DNA of 64,000 bases. Origin: an uncultured Clostridia bacterium (GTDB lineage: Bacteria > Bacillota > Clostridia > Saccharofermentanales > Saccharofermentanaceae). Location: NCBI GenBank assembly GCA_947167045.1, contig CAMVGO010000004.1, forward strand, positions 29,533 to 93,532, read 5' to 3'. Each line of letters opens with the position of its first letter. Position 1 is the stretch's first letter. Below the pieces are notes generated by a model. The model was not told the origin of the DNA. It did no database searches and was given only the letters and a program-made list of their open reading frames with translations. A program made the translations under genes and the position numbers. This document shows positions 38,551-47,691 of the stretch, piece after piece.

Positions 38551-39549
38551 ATGCTTAAAGACGACGTTCTGAAGCTTATCTCAAGGGAGAGGAATTACAT
38601 CTCCGGCGAGTCCATAAGCCGTACTCTCGGCGTATCACGCGCCGCAGTAAACACAGCCGTTAAATCACTGAGAGAAGACGGCTTCGATATTGTCTCATCC
38701 ACCAACAAAGGTTATCTCCTCAAGAACAGACCGGACATCCTCGCCTGGGGAACCGTGGCAGCCGTCCTTCCCGACAGCCGGAGCACTGACATCCATGTTT
38801 TCGATTCTGTCGATTCGACAAACAATGTATTGAAAGACCTGGCTTCAAAGGGAGCCCCTTCAGGTACGGTTGTTATCGCCGACCAACAGACCGGAGGCAA
38901 AGGGAGGCGCGGAAGGAGCTTTGCATCTCCTTCAGGAGCAGGCATATACTTCTCCTACCTGCTTAGACCCGAAGCGGGTTTCGAAAAGATATCGGATCTT
39001 ACGAGCTGGACGGCGGTCGCCGTTGCGGACGCGATCCGGAACACATACAGGATGGACGTAAGGATCAAGTGGGTTAACGATCTGATAATGAACAAAAAGA
39101 AGATCTGCGGGATCCTGACCGAGGTTTCCGGAGAGGGCGAGAGCGGCCTTATCGACACCTGCATTATCGGTATCGGCATCAACGTTAACGATGAACCGTC
39201 GGACTTTCCGCCCGAGATAGCGGACATAGCTACTTCAATCTCGATGGAGAACGGCGGTAAAAAGTTCCTGCGCTATGTTCTCGCAGCAGAACTGATCTAT
39301 TCCATGGACAAACTCGCAGCAGAGTGGCCGTCATCCCCTTACTATCTGGAACGTTACCGTGAGCTCAATATCACCGCGGGAAGCAGGATCACGGCTTTTC
39401 CCCGCATGCTCGAAGACGGCGAAGGCCGCACAGGTACCGCCGTTGCCATAAACGATGACTTCTCACTGAAGGTGGAATTTGACGACGGTTCGGTTCAGGA
39501 CTTAAGGAGCGGCGAGGTCAGCGTCAGGGGCCTTTACGGCTATACGTGA
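38551..39549 (+). CDS. birA: Biotin-[acetyl-CoA-carboxylase] ligase / biotin operon repressor
   Basis: N-term HTH (ISGESISRTLGVSRAAVNTAVKSLREDGFDI), QQTGGKGRRGRSFASPSGAGIYFSYLLRP, IKWVNDLIMNKKKICGILTE. Confidence 0.93.
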   Translation: MLKDDVLKLISRERNYISGESISRTLGVSRAAVNTAVKSLREDGFDIVSSTNKGYLLKNRPDILAWGTVAAVLPDSRSTDIHVFDSVDSTNNVLKDLASKGAPSGTVVIADQQTGGKGRRGRSFASPSGAGIYFSYLLRPEAGFEKISDLTSWTAVAVADAIRNTYRMDVRIKWVNDLIMNKKKICGILTEVSGEGESGLIDTCIIGIGINVNDEPSDFPPEIADIATSISMENGGKKFLRYVLAAELIYSMDKLAAEWPSSPYYLERYRELNITAGSRITAFPRMLEDGEGRTGTAVAINDDFSLKVEFDDGSVQDLRSGEVSVRGLYGYT

Positions 39550-39550
39550 C

Positions 39551-40303
39551 CTATACGCAGATATAGTCTTTTATCCTGTTGTATTCCGAATCGCCTATTC
39601 CCGACACGTTCCTGATATCCTCTATCGTTTTGAACGGATTATTCTTCCGGTAATCCACGATCGCCTGCGCCGTCACGTCGCCTATACCCGGCAGGCTCTT
39701 CAGTTCTTCTGCCGTCGCCGTATTGATGTTGACCATCAGGGTATTCCTTTCTGATCCTGTAGAACCCTGACCGCCATCAGCACCCTGCGACGTCCCCCAG
39801 ACATAAACTCCGTCCTGTCTTATGATGTCGCCGCCGGTAAATCCTTCCCTGATCTCATCCGCGGACGGGATATAGATCGACATGTTGCATTCGATCTGAT
39901 AGACGAGATTGATGTAATCGGCTGACGCATTATCCGTAAGTCCTCCTGCATCCTCTATTATGCTGTTGAGCATGACTCCTTTAGGAGCTTCGTATATTCC
40001 GGGTCGGTTTATCTCGCCGCAGATATATACGCTTACTTTCTGTATGGTTACCGCAGTTTCATCAGCCGTCTCCAAAGCGCTCTCATACGCTGTCTCAGAG
40101 CCGACCGCTATCTCTGAAGAATATTTCCCATCCGTGCTTTCAGAAGCGAGCATGGCTGTTTTACCGCTCTTAAAGGCCGTAACGGGGACATCAGCGTTTC
40201 CTTTGAACACAAGCTTATATACGGCACTCAGGATCACTATCAGGATGAATGCCGCAGGATATATCATCTTTTTTATCTTGGCTGTAGTGCTCTTCTTCAA
40301 CAT
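39551..40303 (-). CDS. ComEA-like DNA-binding protein (SLBB plus helix-hairpin-helix)
   Basis: VYICGEINRPGIYEAPKGVMLNSIIEDAGGLT (SLBB); NINTATAEELKSLPGIGDVTAQAIVDYRKNNPFKTIEDIRNVSGIGDSEYNRIKDYI (HhH). Confidence 0.88.
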   Translation of the reverse strand: MLKKSTTAKIKKMIYPAAFILIVILSAVYKLVFKGNADVPVTAFKSGKTAMLASESTDGKYSSEIAVGSETAYESALETADETAVTIQKVSVYICGEINRPGIYEAPKGVMLNSIIEDAGGLTDNASADYINLVYQIECNMSIYIPSADEIREGFTGGDIIRQDGVYVWGTSQGADGGQGSTGSERNTLMVNINTATAEELKSLPGIGDVTAQAIVDYRKNNPFKTIEDIRNVSGIGDSEYNRIKDYICV

Positions 40304-40325
40304 AGTGAAAGCATAGCACCCCTGT

Positions 40326-40364
40326 TTGTCGGTTTTTACCGACAAAATACGACAAAACCGACAA
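40326..40364 (-). promoter_or_regulatory. Nested inverted/direct repeats upstream of comEA-like gene
   Basis: TTGTCGGTTTT ... AAAACCGACAA 11-bp inverted repeat; GACAAAA repeated with 10-bp spacing; inner hairpin GTCGGT-TTTT-ACCGAC. Confidence 0.45.
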
Positions 40365-40436
40365 GGATCAACCCTGCCGGTTTCGAACATTACTTTTAAA
40401 TAAATTACTAGAACCCGCGCATCCGCGGATCAGTGA

Positions 40437-40775
40437 TCATTCTTCCTTTTTCTTGGTCTCCCAGAACTTTTCGATGTTATAGTTCTCTCTTTCTTCCCTG
40501 CCCATGACATGTACTACGACATCCTTGTAGTCGAGAAGGATCCACTTGTCGCCGGAACGGCCCTCAATGTGATCGGGAACTATATCGAAGTCCTTTTTGA
40601 GCACAAACTCGACCTCATCTGCAAGAGACTTGATCTGAGTCGTGGAATTACCGCTTGCGAGAACAAAATAATCTGCAAGAACGGTCTTTCCCGTCAGATC
40701 TATTGTCTCAATATCGATACCCTTCTTCGAATCGAGTATCTCGGTGATCTTAGCGGCTAATTCTTTGCTGTCCAT
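40437..40775 (-). CDS. rsfS: Ribosomal silencing factor
   Basis: VLADYFVLASGNSTTQIKSLADEVEFVL...GRSGDKWILLDYKDVVVHVM. Confidence 0.94.
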   Translation of the reverse strand: MDSKELAAKITEILDSKKGIDIETIDLTGKTVLADYFVLASGNSTTQIKSLADEVEFVLKKDFDIVPDHIEGRSGDKWILLDYKDVVVHVMGREERENYNIEKFWETKKKEE

Positions 40776-40886
40776 GTATTTCTCCTTTGGTTTAGTGATA
40801 TTTCAAGTATAGCATAATAAATGGCAACAGCGCTTGAGTTCACACTTATTTAGCATTCACGGCACTGTGCATTCTCTTCAGGTTAC

Positions 40887-42107
40887 TTACATTCCCAGAT
40901 CTTTCATCATCAGCTGAGTCAGAGGATGGATATCCCGGCCCTGCGAAACGAACTTGTCCCTTACTGCCGCTGCGGTCATGCGCATGGCACTGTCGAGGTC
41001 CTTTTCGGCGGCTGCCCTTATCGGTGAGAGATCGGTATAATTGCGTGCCGGCTCGATCTTATCGGCAAGATATACGATCTTCTCGAGCGTTGACATTCCG
41101 CCCTTTCCCGTTGTGTGGTAACAGATCGCGTCAAGTATCTCTTTATCCTTTATGCCAAACTGTTCGGAAGCGAACGTGGCGCCCGCGGGTGAATGAAGGA
41201 GCTTCTTCTCGGTGAAAAGGTCACCTGAATATTTCCTTGCAAGCGCAGACTGTTCTTCCAAAGGCAGTTCCTTTGCACAGTCGTGAAGTGCTCCGGCTAT
41301 AAGCGCTTTATCCTTGTCACAACCGAACACGTCAGCCAGATGTGCCGAAAGATAACCGACATTGAGTGTATGCAGGAGGCGCTTTGCTCCGAGATAGTGA
41401 TACATCCAGACGGCACTCTCATAGAACTGTTTCAAAGCATCTTCGGACACGCCTTCGAGTTTTGTGTTTTCAGTATATAGTGCGTGGAGCTTTATAAAGT
41501 CACGGGCTGGTTCCGGAACCATCGAAAAATCGCCTGAAGCCGTTATTCCTGAAGATGAGCAGTCAACACCGTCGAGCCTGAATATCTCAACCCTTCCTCC
41601 GAGATTCTTCCTTATGGAATCAGCGGCCTTATCAACATCGGTATCATCACCGGGTCTTACCGCAGCAAGGAGCGAAGCATAATTCAGGATCTCACCCGGC
41701 TTATACCAGGTCTCGAAAGTCCCGAGCGTGTCAGAACCCATTATCCAGAAAAACTCATGGTGCTCTTCAGCCTTCTTGCGCTTTACGCCGTTGGCTGTAA
41801 GGAAGCCCTGAATATATTCATCGGAAGTGAGCTTTGCCAGGACGACTGCGGTGTAGCTTACGCCTTCGATGCCGTATTCCACATCACTTACGAAAACATT
41901 CTTGAGTTCCAGACCTTCCACGGTCTCCTTCATCATGTAGAGACGGTACGGGGGCGGAAGTTTGTTGGCATAGAGCTTAAAGGAATTGCGTACCGAAGGT
42001 ATAACTATCACGCAATCGATAAATCCGCTCTTTAAAGCGGATTTGATCATTGCTATGTGGCCGTTATGAACTGGGTCGAAAGACCCGCCGTAAACGCCGA
42101 TCCTCAT
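40887..42107 (-). CDS. nadD: NadD-YqeK fusion: nicotinate-nucleotide adenylyltransferase plus HD-domain Ap4A hydrolase-like
   Basis: MRIGVYGGSFDPVHNGHIAM (NadD) ... IMGSDTLGTFETWYKPGEIL; C-terminal TLNVGYLSAHLADVFGCDKDKALIAGALHDCAKELP HD domain. Confidence 0.92.
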   Translation of the reverse strand: MRIGVYGGSFDPVHNGHIAMIKSALKSGFIDCVIVIPSVRNSFKLYANKLPPPYRLYMMKETVEGLELKNVFVSDVEYGIEGVSYTAVVLAKLTSDEYIQGFLTANGVKRKKAEEHHEFFWIMGSDTLGTFETWYKPGEILNYASLLAAVRPGDDTDVDKAADSIRKNLGGRVEIFRLDGVDCSSSGITASGDFSMVPEPARDFIKLHALYTENTKLEGVSEDALKQFYESAVWMYHYLGAKRLLHTLNVGYLSAHLADVFGCDKDKALIAGALHDCAKELPLEEQSALARKYSGDLFTEKKLLHSPAGATFASEQFGIKDKEILDAICYHTTGKGGMSTLEKIVYLADKIEPARNYTDLSPIRAAAEKDLDSAMRMTAAAVRDKFVSQGRDIHPLTQLMMKDLGM

Positions 42108-42110
42108 TTA

Positions 42111-43364
42111 TTATCCGAGTGTCCTTCCTATATCGTGACGGAAGTGCATATCCTTGAAGCTTATCTTTGCAACGCCTTCATATGCGCCGTCAATGGCCTC
42201 ATCAAGTGTATCTGCTTCATCGTAAACACAGAGAACGCGTCCGCCGCTCGTAACGAGCTTGCCGTCCTTAAGAGCTGTGCCTGCCTGGAATACGATCTTG
42301 CCGCAGGTATCGATGCCTGTGATCTCGTAACCCTTTGCATAGCTCTGCGGATATCCGCCCGAAGCCATGACAACAACGCAGGAACACTTATTCTTCCACT
42401 TGAATTCGACCTGATCGAGAGTTCCGTCGATGCATGCATCAACTATATCGAGAAGACTGTTCTCGAGGAGCGGCAAAACAGCCTGTGCCTCAGGATCACC
42501 GAAACGTGCATTATACTCAACAACCTTCGGTCCTTCAGGTGTAAGCATAAGGCCGAAGTAGATAACACCCTTGAACGGTCTTCCCTCTTTTTTGAGTGCT
42601 TCGACAGTAGGTGTGATGATCTCATTCTGAATGCGTGCCTTAAGCTCATCAGTCATGTCAGCACCGGGAGTAACCGCGCCCATGCCTCCTGTGTTAAGGC
42701 CTTCGTCGTGATCGTATGCTCTCTTATGGTCTCTTGAAGATACCATGGGGATGCAGGTGTTGCCGTCAGAGAAAGCAAGTACAGTAAGCTCGGGACCTGT
42801 CATGCATTCCTCGATGACGATCGTGGAGCCTGCATTGCCGAACTTCTTATCTTCCATCATGTCCTTAACGGCCTGCCTAGCCTCATCGAGGTTCTGTGCA
42901 ATGATAACGCCCTTACCTAATGCAAGGCCGTCGCACTTGATAACGATAGGCATAGGCTGTGTCTCAAGGTAATCGAGAGCTTTCTGCTCATCTTCAAAGA
43001 TCTCATACTTAGCAGTGGGGATCGAATACTTCTTCATGAGCTGCTTGGAGAAAGCCTTTGATCCTTCGATTATCGCAGCGTTTGCCTTGGGGCCGAAGGC
43101 TCTGAGACCTGCTTCTTCCATCCTGTCGACCATACCGAGTGCGAGCGGATCGTCGGGAGCAACGAATACAAGATCAAACTGCTCTTTCTTCGCATACTCG
43201 ACCATGGAATCCAGATCTGTAGCCTTTATATCAACGCATGTGGCGATAGAAGCAATGCCGCCGTTACCCGGAGCACAGTAGAGATCAGTTACCCTGGGAT
43301 CCTGCTTGAGCTTCCAGCAGATAACATGCTCTCTTCCGCCGCCACCAACTACTAAAACCTTCAT
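42111..43364 (-). CDS. purD: Phosphoribosylamine-glycine ligase
   Basis: MKVLVVGGGGREHVICWKL, IVIKCDGLALGKGVIIA, VVEYNARFGDPEAQAVLPLL. Confidence 0.96.
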   Translation of the reverse strand: MKVLVVGGGGREHVICWKLKQDPRVTDLYCAPGNGGIASIATCVDIKATDLDSMVEYAKKEQFDLVFVAPDDPLALGMVDRMEEAGLRAFGPKANAAIIEGSKAFSKQLMKKYSIPTAKYEIFEDEQKALDYLETQPMPIVIKCDGLALGKGVIIAQNLDEARQAVKDMMEDKKFGNAGSTIVIEECMTGPELTVLAFSDGNTCIPMVSSRDHKRAYDHDEGLNTGGMGAVTPGADMTDELKARIQNEIITPTVEALKKEGRPFKGVIYFGLMLTPEGPKVVEYNARFGDPEAQAVLPLLENSLLDIVDACIDGTLDQVEFKWKNKCSCVVVMASGGYPQSYAKGYEITGIDTCGKIVFQAGTALKDGKLVTSGGRVLCVYDEADTLDEAIDGAYEGVAKISFKDMHFRHDIGRTLG

Positions 43365-43393
43365 ATGTTATCCTCCGAATCTTTTCGACTTGA

Positions 43394-44581
43394 TCACTTA
43401 AGATAGTGCATCCAGAAAGATGCCTCACTTGCACTTACGAGTGCAGCGATATCCTTATGCTTTATGCCCTTGACGAGGATAGCCTCATCGGAAAGGACTT
43501 CACACTCATAACCTTCTGCCGCGCCGAGCACCTTGGCAGGAACATCAGCCCTGACAACGATGTCGGCAGAGATCTCGTCATAAGGTGTGATCTCAGCACG
43601 TTCTTCAGTCCATACGCGGTTCTCCGCGGGATTGCCGAGAGCTGCCTCGATGATATCTCCGCAGACTGCGGATGCCGTAGGCATCGTGCCTGCGCCCTGA
43701 CCGTAGAACATAGCCTGTCCAAGGCTGTTGCCTTCTACCATTACAGCATTGAATACACCGTTGACGTTATAGAGCAGATTGCTCTTGCCGACCAATGCCG
43801 GTGCTACATAAACGACAGGTTTATCATCACCGCACTCATAGAGAGCGATGAGCTTGATGTCACAGCCGATGGAAGAAGCAAACTTCATGTCGTCCACGGT
43901 GATCTTTGAGATGCCCTCAGCATTGATCGAATCAGGTGCAATATATTCACCGTCAGAAGCGATCGTTGAGAGTATGGAAATCTTTCTCTGAGCGTCGATG
44001 CCGTCGATGTCAGCTGAAGGATTTGCTTCCGCAAAGCCGTTGTCCTTAGCCTGCTGCAGTGCCGTATCGAAATCAATGCCCTCATCCTTCATCTGTGAGA
44101 GGATGTAGTTTGTGGTACCGTTTACGATACCTGCGATCCTCGTGATCTTGTTTGCCGCAAGACACTTGTACAAAGGTCTGATTATCGGTATACCGCCGCC
44201 TACAGCTGCTTCGAACAGATAGCAGCAGTTATTCTCCTGAGCGATCTTAATGAGCTCGGGACCGTGTGTAGATACGAGTTCCTTGTTTGAAGTAACAACG
44301 CTGATGCCCAGTGACAGAGCGCGCTTCGTGTATTCATAAGCGATCCTTGCGCCGCCTATGGTCTCTACCGCGATAAGAATGTCGCTTTCGAAAACCTCGT
44401 CAGCGTTATGAGTTACGAGAGAAGCGAATCTGCTCTCGGGGAAATCCCTGATATCAAGGATATACTTGACGTTGATCTCTTCGCCAACGCGCTTCGTGAT
44501 CGCATCCTTATTGATGTCCAGCGTCTCGGCCACGCCTGATCCGACAGTACCGAAACCCATGATCGCAACATTGATTGCCAT
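43394..44581 (-). CDS. hom: Homoserine dehydrogenase
   Basis: VAIMGFGTVGSGVAE, IAGIVNGTTNYILSQM, GFAEANPSADIDGIDAQRKISILS. Confidence 0.94.
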   Translation of the reverse strand: MAINVAIMGFGTVGSGVAETLDINKDAITKRVGEEINVKYILDIRDFPESRFASLVTHNADEVFESDILIAVETIGGARIAYEYTKRALSLGISVVTSNKELVSTHGPELIKIAQENNCCYLFEAAVGGGIPIIRPLYKCLAANKITRIAGIVNGTTNYILSQMKDEGIDFDTALQQAKDNGFAEANPSADIDGIDAQRKISILSTIASDGEYIAPDSINAEGISKITVDDMKFASSIGCDIKLIALYECGDDKPVVYVAPALVGKSNLLYNVNGVFNAVMVEGNSLGQAMFYGQGAGTMPTASAVCGDIIEAALGNPAENRVWTEERAEITPYDEISADIVVRADVPAKVLGAAEGYECEVLSDEAILVKGIKHKDIAALVSASEASFWMHYLK

Positions 44582-44602
44582 TTTACTTTGTCCTAACCTT
44601 TC

Positions 44603-45067
44603 TTATTCCCTGCTCAGTATCATGCACTTGCGCACACCTGCGAGCTTAGAGATGTCGTTAATTATATCGTCAACAGTTCCGTACATTGACACTGTCTCAA
44701 TCGAGATCGAGATGTCTGCAAGGCCGTTGATCGGGATATTCTGATTGATTGTCAGAATATTCGCGCGTGATTCCGCGATAGTTCGTATGATCTCTGACAG
44801 GATACCCTGGAAGTTCTCTACGGACAAAAGAAGCGTAACCTTCTTGCCGCTTGCCGCCTCATAGAACGGCAGTACGGAATCCTTGTACTTATAGTAAGCA
44901 CTCCTTGAAAGCCCTGTCTTTCTGACCGCCTCGTTTACCGAAGTGGACTCTCCCGTGTTAAGACGCTGCTTTACCTCCATAACCTTGATGAAGACTTCAG
45001 GCAGTACTCTCTTGTCGACGAGGAAATATTCGGGGTTATCCTGGGGCATAAAGTCAAGACCTTTCAT
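44603..45067 (-). CDS. ACT domain-containing protein (PheB-like), upstream of hom
   Basis: FLVDKRVLPEVFIKVMEVKQRLNTGESTSVNEAVRKTGLSRSAYYKYKDSVLPF plus C-terminal ACT. Confidence 0.88.
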   Translation of the reverse strand: MKGLDFMPQDNPEYFLVDKRVLPEVFIKVMEVKQRLNTGESTSVNEAVRKTGLSRSAYYKYKDSVLPFYEAASGKKVTLLLSVENFQGILSEIIRTIAESRANILTINQNIPINGLADISISIETVSMYGTVDDIINDISKLAGVRKCMILSRE

Positions 45068-45297
45068 ACAAGTTTAGCGCTGTCACTATACTTCCTGTGA
45101 CGGACATTTGTACGCGCCTGACAATATTATCACGATTAAGAGGGCATTTCAACGAAAAAGGGGCTTAAATAAAGCATCGCACAGAAACCTTCGCGAAAAC
45201 CGCGCAATAACGGCATGGACAAGGCAAAAAGCACTTGCACTTTTCCGTCACAAAACCCACCGATTCCATGACATCTTCATGCAATGCACAGTAAAGA

Positions 45298-45323
45298 GGC
45301 CGCCTCACATGAGTGAGACAGCC
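45298..45323 (-). terminator. Rho-independent terminator after the LRR surface protein
   Basis: Minus strand GGCTGTCTCAC-TCAT-GTGAGGCGGCC followed by TCTTTACT. Confidence 0.7.
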
Positions 45324-45356
45324 CCGTATGATACGATCAATTGATCCGCCGCAAGT

Positions 45357-47585
45357 TTATGGATTCAGGCAGACACCGTTCGAATCGAAGATATAGGTCT
45401 TGCCGTTTATCTTCTTCGTGCCGGTTACCATTGCGCCGGAGGAAGGATCAAGGTAATACCAACTGCTGCCAATTTGTAGCCACCCGGTGTGCATGATACC
45501 GTTATTTTTGAAATAATACCATTTACCACTGATCTTCTGCCATCCCGTTACCATTTTTCCGTCAGGAGCAAAGTAGTACCAGATGCCACCCATATCTTTC
45601 CAACCGGTAGTCATTACGCCTGAAGAGTCCATGAAATACTTCGCTCCGTTATACATGATCCAACCGACCTGCATAACGCCTTTATAATTGAAGCAATACC
45701 ATTTGCCATTTTCTTCAAGCCAGCCGGTAAGCATGATTCCGTTATTTTGGAAATAATACCAATCACCATTGATCTTCTGCCATCCCGTTACCATCTTTCC
45801 GGAAGGATCGAAGTAGTACCAGATGCCACCCATATCTTTCCAACCGGTAGTCATTACGCCTGAAGAGTCCATGAAATACTTCGCTCCGTTATACATGATC
45901 CAACCGACCTGCATAACGCCTTTATAATTGAAGCAATACCATTTGCCATTTTCTTCAAGCCAACCGGTAAGCATGATGCCGTTCTTTTCGAAATAATACC
46001 AAGCGCCATTGATCTTCTGCCATCCCGTTACCATTTTTCCGTTAGTACCGAAGTAGTACCAGATGCCACCCATATCTTTCCAACCGGTAACCATCTGACC
46101 TGAATTGTTCATGAAATACTTCGCTCCATTATCCATGATCCAACCGACAAGCATTTCACCTTTATCATTGAAGCAATACCATCTGCCACCTAAATTAAGC
46201 CAACCGGTAACCAGATCATTGTTTAAGACATAGTACCAATTTCCCTGAATCATATTCCAACCTTCAGAAACGACAAGCAGAGAGCGGTCAATAGCCAACT
46301 GGTTCTGATTCGCATCCCGATAGTAAGCAGCAGTAGCAGGCAGCGCTGCCCATCCGGAATTTTCCCCTGATTCATAAGCAGATACCAGACTGGGACTATT
46401 ATAGATATTTATCAACTTAAGGGGATTGGAATAACAAAGCAAACCATATAGTTTTGTATTCTTACTGATATCCAAAGTGTCAAGCGAATTATTATTACAA
46501 ACCAGGAATTGAAGATCTGCACACGCACTGATCAAAAGATTATCAATCTTGTTATCAGAGCAATTGATCTCGTATATATCCGTACAGTTACTGAAATCCA
46601 GGCTTGATAAGAGATTACTATTGCAGTAAAGATTGTACAGCGACTTTAACTTACTGATATCAAGATCTTTTATCTGATTATTGCTGCAGTCAAGGTATGT
46701 CAGATCAGTACACATACTGACATCGATTTCTGTCAGCTGGTTGCCGGCGCACCTGAGAGAATTCAGTGAAAGATTTTTGCTCACGTCGATGCTCGTAAGC
46801 TGGTTGTTGCTGACACGTAATTCTTTAAGAGCATCATTAGCTTTAATGTCGATGCTTGTAAAAAGATTGTTTTCGCACCATAAATATTGAAGCTCAGAAT
46901 TTTTGCTTACATCGATATCATTAAGCTGGTTTCCGTTGAAACTGAGTTCAAACAGATCTTTACAATTGCCGACATCAAGACTTGTAAGCTGGTTGCTGTC
47001 ACACATAATTATTGTCAATGCAGTATTATTGCTGACATTAAGGCTGGTCAGTTTGTTCTTACTGCAAGAAAGCTCTGTCAGGGCAGTACAGTCACCGATA
47101 TCAAGACTTGTCAGCTGATTACCTTGGCATGAAAGCTTTGTCAGGGCAGTACAGTTGCTGACATTAAGGCTTGTCAGTTTGTTGTTGTAGCAAGCCAGGG
47201 ATTGCAACGAAGTATTCTTGCTCACATCAAGACTTGTTAACTGATTGTTGTGACATTCCAGATTAACAAGAGATGGAAAATACTCAATACCCGTTAAGTC
47301 TGATATCACTTTTTCCGGTTTTGAAAAATAATTTGAAACATCAAGGCGTTTTACGCCGCTTACTTCCTTCTGAGTCAGAAAACCGTCTTTATCTTTGTCA
47401 TAACCCTGAACAATGGTTCTGAAATTGTCATCAGGGAAATTAGTATCATCGATCTCAACGACAAAATCGGCATTAACAGCCTTTACTGCCCAAGGCAGAT
47501 TGGATAATACCGAAAAGCCTACTGCGGCAGCAAACGCACCCAGCATTATCTTGCCTGCGATCTGTTTAATTCTTCCGTTCGCCAT
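45357..47585 (-). CDS. Secreted LRR protein with C-terminal choline/glucan-binding-type repeats
   Basis: Signal/TM after MANGRIKQIAGKIMLGAFAAAVGFSVL; EF-hand-like DKDKDGFLTQKE; multiple LTSLDVSxNxxL repeats; GWQKINGAWYYFEKNGIMLTGWLEENGKWYCFNYKGVM repeats. ATG at 47585 preferred. Confidence 0.87.
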   Translation of the reverse strand: MANGRIKQIAGKIMLGAFAAAVGFSVLSNLPWAVKAVNADFVVEIDDTNFPDDNFRTIVQGYDKDKDGFLTQKEVSGVKRLDVSNYFSKPEKVISDLTGIEYFPSLVNLECHNNQLTSLDVSKNTSLQSLACYNNKLTSLNVSNCTALTKLSCQGNQLTSLDIGDCTALTELSCSKNKLTSLNVSNNTALTIIMCDSNQLTSLDVGNCKDLFELSFNGNQLNDIDVSKNSELQYLWCENNLFTSIDIKANDALKELRVSNNQLTSIDVSKNLSLNSLRCAGNQLTEIDVSMCTDLTYLDCSNNQIKDLDISKLKSLYNLYCNSNLLSSLDFSNCTDIYEINCSDNKIDNLLISACADLQFLVCNNNSLDTLDISKNTKLYGLLCYSNPLKLINIYNSPSLVSAYESGENSGWAALPATAAYYRDANQNQLAIDRSLLVVSEGWNMIQGNWYYVLNNDLVTGWLNLGGRWYCFNDKGEMLVGWIMDNGAKYFMNNSGQMVTGWKDMGGIWYYFGTNGKMVTGWQKINGAWYYFEKNGIMLTGWLEENGKWYCFNYKGVMQVGWIMYNGAKYFMDSSGVMTTGWKDMGGIWYYFDPSGKMVTGWQKINGDWYYFQNNGIMLTGWLEENGKWYCFNYKGVMQVGWIMYNGAKYFMDSSGVMTTGWKDMGGIWYYFAPDGKMVTGWQKISGKWYYFKNNGIMHTGWLQIGSSWYYLDPSSGAMVTGTKKINGKTYIFDSNGVCLNP
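45541..46260 (-). repeat. Three tandem 240-bp (80-aa) higher-order repeats in the cell-wall-binding domain
   Basis: 45571-45722 is identical to 45811-45962 (152 bp); third copy at 46021-46260 diverged; period exactly 240. Confidence 0.9.
46390..47290 (-). repeat. About 21-aa (63-bp) leucine-rich repeats
   Basis: Repeated (C)xxNQLTSLDVxxCTALxxLxC units in translation. Confidence 0.85.
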
Positions 47586-47691
47586 TCTTTTACCTCTTCT
47601 TCCTTTTTTAAATTGCTTATTTATGAATCCGTACAATGCTAACATTTTCCAATCATCTGTCTTAACGTTTTTCTGAAGCCTGAATATCTTA

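Noticed and set aside
42161-42737. Overlapping ORFs on both strands within purD
   Set aside because: purD is full length with all motifs; others are shadow ORFs.
45541-46260. Possible CRISPR array
   Set aside because: Repeats are 240 bp, in frame and encode wall-binding modules; no short repeat-spacer pattern anywhere in the window.
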